This document shows, one piece after another, positions 16,043 to 22,614 of a DNA stretch of 28,290 bases. Each line of letters opens with the position of its first letter. The stretch's first letter is position 1. Where the stretch lies: NCBI GenBank assembly GCA_021154985.1, contig JAJNQE010000057.1, forward strand, positions 1-28,290, read 5' to 3'. The notes under the pieces were generated by a model. That model was given only the letters and a program-made list of their open reading frames with translations. It made no database searches and was not told where the DNA came from. The stretch comes from Hydrogenophaga sp. (GTDB lineage Bacteria > Pseudomonadota > Gammaproteobacteria > Burkholderiales > Burkholderiaceae_C). A program made the position numbers and the translations under genes.

Positions 16043-17055
16043 GCCATTCCATCGCCATTGAAGCGACCGAGGTCGCGTTCGAATCCGCACCCGGCCAGAG
16101 CCTGCTGGACGCGGCCTTGCACGCCGGCATTGACCTGCCCTACTCCTGTCGCAAGGGCGTCTGCGGCAGTTGTGTGGGCAGCATCGCGTCGGGCGAGGTC
16201 CGTGGCCTCCACGGCGCAGCGATCCGCAACGACACCTGCGGCCCGGATCAGGTGCTGTATTGCATGTGCGAACCGACAACCCCCGTGGTACTGCGGCCCG
16301 TGTCGTGGAAGCGCCTGGACCCGAGCGCGCGCAAGACCTTTACCGCCAAGGTGTACAGCAACCAACTGGCCGCGCCCGATGTGTCAGTGCTCAGGCTGCG
16401 CCTGCCCGCCGGGCAGCGCGCGAAGTTCCAGGCTGGCCAGTATCTGCAGATACTGCAGGATGACGGAAGTGCGCGGTGTTATTCCATGGCGAACCCGCCG
16501 CACGAAAGCGACGGCGTCACCCTGCACATCCGCCACGTAGCAGGCGGGCAGTTCAGCGCGCGGGTGGCGCAACTCACGCCAGGCGACCTGCTGACGATCG
16601 AGCTGCCGTTCGGCAACGTGGCGCTCACCGTGGACGACACGCGACCCATCGTGTTCGTGGCCGGCGGCACCGGCTTCGCACCGGTCAAGTCCATCCTGGA
16701 CGACATGTTGAAAAAACGCGTGCAGCGCGACATCACACTCATCTGGGGCGCTCGCGAGGCGAGTGGCCTGTACCTGCGCGCCGCCGTTGAACGATGGCGG
16801 AAACAGTGGCCTGGGTTCCGTTTTGTGGCCGCGTTGAGCGACGCTCAGGCCGATGCCGCGGGCGATGCCTTTGCTGGCCGGGTGGACCAGGCGCTGCACG
16901 CCACCTGCGCCGACCTCACCGGTCACGTCCTGTATTGCTGTGGCTCACCGCCCATGGTGTCGGCGGTTCGCTCGGCGGCGACCGCCAGCGGCTTGAGCGC
17001 CGAGGACTTCCACGCCGATGTGTTTGTGCCCGGACCTTCGTCAACCCCGGCGTAG
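16039..17055 (+). CDS. tphA1: terephthalate 1,2-dioxygenase, reductase component
   Basis: A 338-residue electron-transfer protein with three modules in order. First is an N-terminal plant-type [2Fe-2S] ferredoxin domain (C37, C42, C45, C75 in SCRKGVCGSC ... VLYC). Next is an FAD-binding domain with RCYSMANPP, where the usual Ser/Thr after Arg is Cys. Last is an NAD(P)-binding domain with VAGGTGFAPVKS and CCGSPPMVSAVR. It passes electrons from NAD(P)H to the Rieske centre of TphA2A3. The characteristic segments RKTFTAKVYSN and QRDITLIWGAR also occur in Comamonas TphA1. The ATG at 16039 overlaps the tphB stop. Its last 15 bp overlap the oppositely oriented DUF2254 gene. Confidence 0.94.
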   Translation: MSHSIAIEATEVAFESAPGQSLLDAALHAGIDLPYSCRKGVCGSCVGSIASGEVRGLHGAAIRNDTCGPDQVLYCMCEPTTPVVLRPVSWKRLDPSARKTFTAKVYSNQLAAPDVSVLRLRLPAGQRAKFQAGQYLQILQDDGSARCYSMANPPHESDGVTLHIRHVAGGQFSARVAQLTPGDLLTIELPFGNVALTVDDTRPIVFVAGGTGFAPVKSILDDMLKKRVQRDITLIWGAREASGLYLRAAVERWRKQWPGFRFVAALSDAQADAAGDAFAGRVDQALHATCADLTGHVLYCCGSPPMVSAVRSAATASGLSAEDFHADVFVPGPSSTPA

Positions 17056-18360
17056 CCCGGGCACCAGCCCGAGGGATGTGGCTGTGACCTGCCAGTTGGC
17101 CAGGTCTTCGCTGTCGGCCCCGGATCGCGCAGCACGGGCCAGGACGCGCTGCACCAGTTGGATAGCGGCTGCCTGCACCACCGGGGGTGCATTGGCGACC
17201 AGCGCGGCCAGGTGGCGCAGCCACTGCTGCATCACGTCGAACTGCGACATGCTGCAGCGCGCGATGGCTTCGTAGGCAACGGCCACCAGCGCCTCGGGTT
17301 GGGCCGCAGCGGCTGTGACGCGGTCGCAGACGCTGGCTGTTGCACCAAGGGGCGTGGCCAGGGCGTCGATCAACAGACGCGTCTGGCTCCCCAGAACGGC
17401 GATGGCGGTGCCCGGGTCATTGACCGCCGGTGACAGCGCACGCTGGGCGATCTCCGACAACACGATGAGTCCGAAGCCAGCGTCCTGCTCGAAGCTGCGT
17501 TCCGCCCCGATGACGAAGGCCTTGCGCACTGCGGCATCGGTCGCACGCCTCAGGGTCTGCGCCGCGGCACCGTCCAGTGCCTGCGGGCCACTGCCGCACC
17601 GCGGGTCCAACAACCAGGCCAGCGGCTGAGCGGGGTGCACCAGATCGCCCGTTTGCACCGCAAGGTGCACATGGCCATCGCACTCCAGGACCAGGGTTTG
17701 CAGGGCCGACAGATCGATGTACTGCACATGGCCTGTCTGCAGGCCCCGCACGGGCCGTGCACCTGCCGGAGGCTCGCTAGCTGCAAGTGCCCCACCCAGC
17801 GGCTGCCGGGCGTACTGCTGCAAGCTCTTTGCCGTCGCACGCTCGACGATCTCGATCGTGTGCGCGACCAGACCGATGCGGGACAAAACGTCGATATACC
17901 GCATGAACGACACCACGACCCAGGCCAGCACCGCCAGCGCGCAGATGAAGAGCGCCATTCGACCCGAGGCACCATAGCGTCCCGTGCCCAGCGCAATCAC
18001 ACCCACCACGGAGAAGATGAACGCCGCCAGGAAAACCGCCACCGCCTTCTGGGAGTGCGGCTCGGCCACCACAAGGCGTGTGGCGCGCGGGGTGCCCGCG
18101 CTCGACGCCGAGGCGTATGCGCTGGCCAGCACCGAGAGCGCGAAGGTGCTCACGACCAGCATGCTCGACGCCATGATGTGCAGCAGGTCGTCGACGACGC
18201 CCGGCGCCAGCTTAGGCAACCGGTCCACCGGCACCCAGGCGTCGACGAGAAAGGACATGAAAGCTGCCGCCACCGCAGCGGCGCTCCACAAGGCTGGACG
18301 CCACCACAGCGTCTGGCGAAGCCGCATCCACAGCAGCTTGATTCGAGCGAAATTGGGCAT
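17041..18360 (-). CDS. DUF2254 membrane protein
   Basis: A 439-residue predicted inner-membrane protein of the DUF2254 family. The N-terminal half has about four hydrophobic segments (around residues 20-40, 60-85, 105-125 and 135-155), including SSMLVVSTFALSVLASAYAS, typical of the family. The C-terminal half is soluble, with SRIGLVAHTIEIVERATAKSLQ, GHVQYIDLSALQTLV, and FGLIVLSEIAQRALSPAVNDPGTA, the most conserved DUF2254 stretch. No biochemical role is known. The stop lies inside the last codons of tphA1 on the other strand, so the two transcripts collide tail to tail. Nothing ties it to terephthalate use other than position. Confidence 0.86.
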   Translation of the reverse strand: MPNFARIKLLWMRLRQTLWWRPALWSAAAVAAAFMSFLVDAWVPVDRLPKLAPGVVDDLLHIMASSMLVVSTFALSVLASAYASASSAGTPRATRLVVAEPHSQKAVAVFLAAFIFSVVGVIALGTGRYGASGRMALFICALAVLAWVVVSFMRYIDVLSRIGLVAHTIEIVERATAKSLQQYARQPLGGALAASEPPAGARPVRGLQTGHVQYIDLSALQTLVLECDGHVHLAVQTGDLVHPAQPLAWLLDPRCGSGPQALDGAAAQTLRRATDAAVRKAFVIGAERSFEQDAGFGLIVLSEIAQRALSPAVNDPGTAIAVLGSQTRLLIDALATPLGATASVCDRVTAAAAQPEALVAVAYEAIARCSMSQFDVMQQWLRHLAALVANAPPVVQAAAIQLVQRVLARAARSGADSEDLANWQVTATSLGLVPGLRRG

Positions 18361-18464
18361 GGTGGCTACTGCGCCGGTGTTGGGCGCTCGGGGTTTGAAA
18401 GAAGGCCCGAGGGTAATCGAGGCGGTCCTTCGTCCTCAAGGCCGTGCCCGTTGATCGATAAGCC

Positions 18465-18480
18465 GTGCGGTGACCCGCAC
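18465..18480 (-). terminator. short hairpin after the PEP-CTERM gene
   Basis: GTGCGG and CCGCAC make a perfect 6-bp stem with a 4-nt loop, about 18 bp after the minus-strand stop at 18499. There is no T tract, so this is at best a weak terminator or pause site before the DUF2254 gene. Confidence 0.25.
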
Positions 18481-18498
18481 CTCCTGAGAGCCAGCCAC

Positions 18499-19800
18499 TC
18501 AGGCAGGCGTTGCCGATGCCTGCCGGCGGCTGCGCCTGCGCGCAGCGGCCAGGCCGGCGAGGCCGATACCGAGAAGCGCAAGGGCGCCAGGTTCGGGCAC
18601 CTCATAGCCCAGCTGGAGCGCAGCCACGCGTTGCAACGCAACAGCGTCGGCCGCCGAGATTCCGAGGTCGCGTGCAGCAAACTCGTCGGCGCCGAACATC
18701 GCAGGATTCAGTCCGGTGAGCGTTCCGAACAGCGTCAGTGCACTCAGATACGAGCCGTACTTGCTGGGGTGGAAAGCGTCGTCGAACCACAGGTCGATGA
18801 GGTTGTCGCTGATTGCGTCCGCGGCATAGGGGTCGCGCGTCGCAATGCCCGATTGCACCGCGCGCAGGAATGCCTCGCCAACCGGTGCGATGCCATCGAT
18901 GTTCCCAGCCTGGGTACCAGCGCGTTCGTAGGCGATGCGCAGCTCTTCCGTCATCGACTCGAGGTCAGCGAAGTAGGTGGTCTTCGGTGTGGTGGTGCGC
19001 GTGACTTCGCCGGTGGTCTCGTCCGTCGCAGAGACCAGGGCGCCGGTGACCATGTCCGGGCGCGCCCAGGTCTGGTACAGGAACACCTCGGTCGAGGCGC
19101 TGGCATTGGGGTTGACAGGCAGTGTGAAGTTTGCCGAAAGGCCCGAGGCCGTTCCGCGCTGCGCGTTGCACGCGTTGCTGTTGCTTGCACCGGTGATGGC
19201 CACGCAGTTGGCGGTTTTCTCGGCGTTGGTTGCGCCTTCGTAGTAATCACGCTCACGGTAGGTGGACAAGGTGCCCTCCTTCACGTACTCGGCGATCTTG
19301 TCGACGTAGTTGTTGAAGCGCGCCGGGTTTGACGCGAGACCGGGCCGCAGCGACAGAGACTCATCGCTTTGTTCCTGCAGCACGACCTTGTCCCAAGTCT
19401 GCAGTGCGATGTTGCCACGAAGGTCCCAGTCGGCCGGGTTGGTGTTGAGCATGTGCCCGCGCAGCGAAGCGGCATTGCGGGTCGACAACGAGACCTCGTA
19501 CTGCAACCCGGCTTGTTCGGTGAACTCCTTGAAAATTCCCGCCACGCCACCCCAGGGGTGGGGTTCAAAGGCGTTGCTGCCGGTGGTGTTGTTGAAGCTG
19601 GGGTTACCGACCTGGTCCGGGCGCGTCAGGTCGTTGACTTTGTCTGCGTTGTAGCTCATCACCGGGTCGGCTCGGCCGAAGGTGAAGCTGTTGCCGACAA
19701 AGAGCACCGATATCGGAGCTGCCATGGCTGTCACCGGTGCCACCACCGCCAACGCAAGCGCCAACATGCCGCGTTTCATCACCCGTCGTTTGTTTTGCAT
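18499..19800 (-). CDS. PEP-CTERM-anchored SGNH-like hydrolase
   Basis: A 433-residue secreted protein. Signal peptide about residues 1-28 (KRGMLALALAVVAPVTAMA). The SGNH/DUF4886-like domain opens with ISVLFVGNSFTFG, where S38 is the expected nucleophile, has WDKVVLQEQSDES in the middle, and ends with DAFHPSKYGSYLSAL, supplying the Asp-x-x-His pair. The C-terminus is a sorting signal: VPEP at 401-404, a hydrophobic segment ALALLGIGLAGLAAA, then RRRSRR, recognised by exosortase/EpsH. Such proteins go to the outer surface or exopolysaccharide matrix. The substrate is unknown; carbohydrate ester or other ester is plausible. AGGAG precedes the ATG at 19800, and a sigma-54-like promoter lies just upstream. 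Exosortase genes are not in the window. Confidence 0.88.
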   Translation of the reverse strand: MQNKRRVMKRGMLALALAVVAPVTAMAAPISVLFVGNSFTFGRADPVMSYNADKVNDLTRPDQVGNPSFNNTTGSNAFEPHPWGGVAGIFKEFTEQAGLQYEVSLSTRNAASLRGHMLNTNPADWDLRGNIALQTWDKVVLQEQSDESLSLRPGLASNPARFNNYVDKIAEYVKEGTLSTYRERDYYEGATNAEKTANCVAITGASNSNACNAQRGTASGLSANFTLPVNPNASASTEVFLYQTWARPDMVTGALVSATDETTGEVTRTTTPKTTYFADLESMTEELRIAYERAGTQAGNIDGIAPVGEAFLRAVQSGIATRDPYAADAISDNLIDLWFDDAFHPSKYGSYLSALTLFGTLTGLNPAMFGADEFAARDLGISAADAVALQRVAALQLGYEVPEPGALALLGIGLAGLAAARRRSRRQASATPA

Positions 19801-19828
19801 ATTTGTCTCCTGGAAAAAAACTTTTCCA

Positions 19829-19844
19829 AGCAGACTCCGGGCCA
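19829..19844 (-). promoter_or_regulatory. sigma-54-type (-24/-12) promoter of the PEP-CTERM gene
   Basis: On the minus strand TGGCCCGGAGTCTGCT fits the RpoN consensus TGGCACG-N4-TTGCW, with the essential GG and GC at the correct 10-bp separation and two mismatches elsewhere. Transcription would begin near 19818, giving a leader of about 18 nt that contains the AGGAG ribosome-binding site. PEP-CTERM genes in some Proteobacteria are known to be controlled by PrsK/PrsR with RpoN, which supports the reading. Confidence 0.55.
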
Positions 19845-19951
19845 AGCGTATCGACCGTCAATAAATCAAATGCTTGGACGAGCCCATGCATCGCGCAGAC
19901 GGACCGCTGTAAGAATTTTCGACATATGAACCGCCGCCGTCAGGCCAGGCG

Positions 19952-20461
19952 TCAGTACGCGCCCATGTAGTCCCGCTTGCCGATCTCGACGCCGTTGTGG
20001 CGCAGGATGGCGTAGGCGGTGGTGACGTGGAAGAAAAACTGCGGCAGACCGTAGTTCAGAAGGTAGGCGCTGGCAGCCAGCTTCTTTTCTTTGGGGGTGC
20101 CGGGGCGCAGCACGATCTCGCGGATTTCGCTCGCCTCGAACTGCTCGGGCTTGAACGAGCCGACATGGGCCAGGGCCTTGGCGATCAGGGCTTGCAGGTC
20201 GGCGAAGCTGCTTTCGGTGTCGGGCCAGGACGGCACTTCGGCGCCGGCCAAGCGGGAGGCAATGCCTTTGGAGAAGTCTGCGGCAATCTGCACCTGCCGC
20301 ACCAGGGGAAACATGTCCGGGAACAGCCGGGCTTGCAGCAGCGCGTTGGGGTCGATGTTCTTTTGCGCCGCGTGGTCTTCGGCTTTCTTGAGCACATCGG
20401 ACAGGGCGCGCAGCATCTGCTGCAAAACGGGAACGGAGGCGGTGTAGAGCGGGCTGGTCAT
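19952..20461 (-). CDS. DUF1993 family protein
   Basis: A 169-residue cytosolic protein of the DUF1993 family, which has a DinB-like four-helix bundle fold. Characteristic parts are LYTASVPVLQQMLRALSDVLKKAE at the start, ARLFPDMFPLVRQVQIAADF, and YGLPQFFFHVTTAYAILRHNGVEIGKRDYMG at the end. No function is established. The ATG at 20461 matches the usual family N-terminus; a TTG at 20479 would add six residues. It stands alone, with 151 bp to the PEP-CTERM gene downstream and 164 bp to the CDF gene upstream. Confidence 0.85.
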   Translation of the reverse strand: MTSPLYTASVPVLQQMLRALSDVLKKAEDHAAQKNIDPNALLQARLFPDMFPLVRQVQIAADFSKGIASRLAGAEVPSWPDTESSFADLQALIAKALAHVGSFKPEQFEASEIREIVLRPGTPKEKKLAASAYLLNYGLPQFFFHVTTAYAILRHNGVEIGKRDYMGAY

Positions 20462-20625
20462 GGTGGATTCGCTTGTCAATGAGGCGCTGTGGCCGTGGCC
20501 GATATGGCGGGGAGTTGTCGGGCATGCAAGGCTAACAGCCTCACAACCCCCGCAGGGATCACACGGTCAAACCTTGGGCTAAATCGCAATGATGGCAATG
20601 TTGGCCATGCAGTCGGCACGGCCGG

Positions 20626-21279
20626 TCAGTGCGCGTGGCCATGTGGGTCATTGGCAGCATCAGCGCCCAGCTCTCCCCTCGCCTGTCGCATCACCTGCCA
20701 CCCGCCGTGCAGCGCCAGCGCCGCCATGAGGCTGGCCACGGCCAGGTCGGGCCAGGCCGAGCCGGTGCCGAACACACCGAGTGCGGCCACGAACACGGCG
20801 AGGTTGCCGATGGCGTCGTTGCGCGAGCACAGCCACACGCTGCGCATGTTGGCGTCGCCTTCGCGAAAGGCATAGAGCATCCAGGCCACGGCCACGTTGG
20901 CCACCAACGCGAGCAGCGCCACCGCGCCCATGGTGGTGGCGTGCGGCACGCCGCCGTGCCACACGGTCCACACCGCCGCGCCCAGCACATAGAGGCCAAA
21001 GCCCATCATGCTCACCGCCTTGAGCATCGCCGCGCGGGCTCGCCATGCAAGCGCCGACGCCAGCACGGCCAGCGACACGGCGTAGTTGAGCGCGTCGCCA
21101 GCAAAGTCCACCGCGTCGGCCAGCAGCGAGAGCGAACCGGCCTGCAACCCCGCGCCGATCTCGATGAAGAACAGGGCGGCGTTGATGATCAGGGCGATCC
21201 ACAGGATCTTGCGGTAGCGCGGCAGGTTGACGAGGGTCTCGGGCTTGGGGGTGTCGTGGTCACAGCAATGGGCAGACAT
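20626..21279 (-). CDS. short CDF-family metal cation exporter
   Basis: A 217-residue inner-membrane cation diffusion facilitator with about six hydrophobic segments and no C-terminal cytoplasmic domain (typical CDFs are about 300 residues). The core begins LWIALIINAALFFIEIGAGLQAGSLSLLADAVDFAGDALNYAVSL, given here only as its order of segments; the acidic DFAGD in helix 2 and NDAIGN in helix 5 replace the common HxxxD pair. Both ends are rich in His and Cys (AHCCDHD; DPHGHAH), suiting metal binding. AAAGGAG lies 5 nt before the ATG at 21279. It is divergent from a CadR-like regulator, with a MerR-type operator in its promoter, so Cd, Zn or Pb efflux is the likely role. The metal is inferred from the regulator. 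Confidence 0.85.
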   Translation of the reverse strand: MSAHCCDHDTPKPETLVNLPRYRKILWIALIINAALFFIEIGAGLQAGSLSLLADAVDFAGDALNYAVSLAVLASALAWRARAAMLKAVSMMGFGLYVLGAAVWTVWHGGVPHATTMGAVALLALVANVAVAWMLYAFREGDANMRSVWLCSRNDAIGNLAVFVAALGVFGTGSAWPDLAVASLMAALALHGGWQVMRQARGELGADAANDPHGHAH

Positions 21280-21301
21280 GGTTTCTCCTTTCGATACCTG
21301 C

Positions 21302-21332
21302 ATTGGAAACCCTGGAGCCGCTACAGTGTCAA
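21302..21332 (-). promoter_or_regulatory. MerR-type promoter/operator for the CDF gene
   Basis: On the minus strand TTGACA (21327-21332) and TCCAAT (21302-21307) are 19 bp apart, the over-long spacer typical of MerR-family promoters. The spacer holds an imperfect dyad, ACACTGTAG and CTCCAGGGT around GCGG, similar to known CadR/PbrR operators. It lies between the divergent CDF and regulator genes. Confidence 0.68.
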
Positions 21333-21358
21333 CCACTTGCTTGAACGGAAGTTGCACC

Positions 21359-21784
21359 ATGCAGATCAAGGAACTGGCCCGCGCCACGGGCGTGGATGTG
21401 GAGACCATCCGCTACTACGAAAAACAGGGCCTGCTGCCCGAGCCGGCGCGGCGCGACAACGGCTACCGCGACTACGCGGCCGAGCACCTGGAACGCCTGT
21501 CTTTCATCCGCCACTGCCGGGCGCTGGACATGCCGCTGGCCGACGTGGCCCGGCTGCTGGGCTATGTGGACGAACCCGGCGCCGACTGCAGCGACGTGGA
21601 CCTGCTGGTGGACGAACAGCTGGCCCGCGTTCGCGCACGGCTCAAGAGCATGCGGGCACTGGAGAAACAGTTGCTGCAGTTGCGGGCGCGCTGCTCGGGC
21701 ACGCACGAAGGGCACTGCGGCATTCTGGACGAGCTGGTGTCGGCGGCGCACGGTGAAGCGTGCGCCTGCCACGGGAACTCATGA
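21359..21784 (+). CDS. cadR: Cd(II)/Pb(II)-responsive MerR-family regulator
   Basis: A 141-residue MerR-family activator. The N-terminal winged helix is MQIKELARATGVDVETIRYY followed by EKQGLLPEPARRDNGYRDY. A long dimerisation helix runs about residues 80-110. Metal-binding cysteines are C77 (GADCSDVD), C112 and C120 (CSGTHEGHC), the CadR/PbrR pattern, plus a His/Cys-rich tail (CACHGNS) that CadR-type proteins use as an extra site. It would sense Cd or Pb and activate the divergent CDF exporter by untwisting its 19-bp-spaced promoter. The ATG at 21359 starts directly at the DNA-binding domain. Its last codons overlap the facing small gene by 6 bp. Exact metal preference is not decided by sequence. 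Confidence 0.9.
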   Translation: MQIKELARATGVDVETIRYYEKQGLLPEPARRDNGYRDYAAEHLERLSFIRHCRALDMPLADVARLLGYVDEPGADCSDVDLLVDEQLARVRARLKSMRALEKQLLQLRARCSGTHEGHCGILDELVSAAHGEACACHGNS

Positions 21785-21991
21785 ATCGAGCTTGATCAGC
21801 CCCTCGGCCACGTAGCGTTTGAAGTCGGCCAAAGGGATGGCAGCCGAGCCGTGCGCGTCGTCGTCGGTCCAGCTCAAGGTGACGTCGTTGATGCCGGGAT
21901 TCAGATCGACCGGGCCCGGGCGGATTTCAACATTGGGGCCGTCGCCGCTGCGGTACTCGACCTTGCCGACGATGTGTGCTTTTTGTGCCAT
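21779..21991 (-). CDS. small conserved hypothetical protein
   Basis: A 70-residue acidic protein, MAQKAHIVGKVEYRSGDGPN at the N-terminus, then EIRPGPVDL, a TLSWTDDDAHGSAAIPL stretch and DFKRYVAEGLIKLD. No signal peptide or membrane segment. I recognise the pattern as a conserved uncharacterised Burkholderiales protein but cannot name a function. The ATG at 21991 is chosen because conserved sequence starts there; an in-frame start at 22030 adds a poorly conserved-looking leader. It lies 74 bp after the YqhA gene on the same strand and may end that operon; its stop overlaps the cadR stop region. Confidence 0.65.
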   Translation of the reverse strand: MAQKAHIVGKVEYRSGDGPNVEIRPGPVDLNPGINDVTLSWTDDDAHGSAAIPLADFKRYVAEGLIKLDS

Positions 21992-22065
21992 GAGAGTTCC
22001 ACGATGAAAGGCACGAGCATCGGCGCTCAAAGGCAGCAGCGTCGGTGCGCTGGCACACGTCTCCG

Positions 22066-22587
22066 CTACAGGCTCTTGCGGTGATCGCTGATCCAGTCGG
22101 ACGCTGCAAAAAGAAGACCAGAGACCACGAAGGTGAGGTGGATTGCGATCTTCCAGCCGATCTGCTCACCGGTGAGCGTGGTGCTCACGAGAAACGCCTT
22201 GAGCAGCTCCACCGCCGAGATGGCCACGATGGCGCCGATCAGCTTCATCTTGAGATCGGAGAAACTGACCTTGCCCATCCAGCCCGGTCGGTCTTCGTGA
22301 TCACCGATGCTGAGCTTGGACACAAAATTCTCATAGCCGCTGAACACGATGATGAGCAACAACACCGCGATCAGCGCGGTGTCCACCAGCGTGAGGATGG
22401 AAATGATCGCGTCGTGCTCGTACAACCCCAACACGCCCATGAGCAGGGACACCAGCTCCTTGCCGAACTTGAGCAGCAGCACAAGCATCGCGATGATCAA
22501 GCCGATGAAGAACGGCGCAAGGATCCAGCGGCTGGCGAAGATTGCCTTCTCCATGACTCGCTCGAAAGAGTTGGACTGGTTTTTCAT
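22066..22587 (-). CDS. YqhA/UPF0114 family membrane protein
   Basis: A 173-residue inner-membrane protein with about four hydrophobic helices. Family features are FERVMEKAIFASRWILAPFF at the N-terminus, SILTLVDTALIAVLLLIIVF and GYENFVSKL in the middle, and DLKMKLIGAIVAISAVELLKAFL. UPF0114 (TIGR00645) proteins have no established role. The ATG at 22587 gives the usual family start; a GTG at 22605 would add six residues and neither has a clear ribosome-binding site. It begins 27 bp after the antiporter stop and is probably co-transcribed with uppP and the antiporter. Confidence 0.86.
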   Translation of the reverse strand: MKNQSNSFERVMEKAIFASRWILAPFFIGLIIAMLVLLLKFGKELVSLLMGVLGLYEHDAIISILTLVDTALIAVLLLIIVFSGYENFVSKLSIGDHEDRPGWMGKVSFSDLKMKLIGAIVAISAVELLKAFLVSTTLTGEQIGWKIAIHLTFVVSGLLFAASDWISDHRKSL

Positions 22588-22614
22588 GGGCGTTGGAAAT
22601 GGCACAAGGAGGCG

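Noticed and set aside
17046..17061. CCCGG/CCGGG hairpin at the tphA1 stop as a bidirectional terminator.
   Set aside because: Five-bp stem with no T tract on either side.
19811..19828. Hairpin TGGAAAA-N4-TTTTCCA just upstream of the PEP-CTERM gene, possibly a leader regulatory element.
   Set aside because: If the sigma-54 promoter is right, transcription starts inside it near 19818, so the stem would not form in the RNA.
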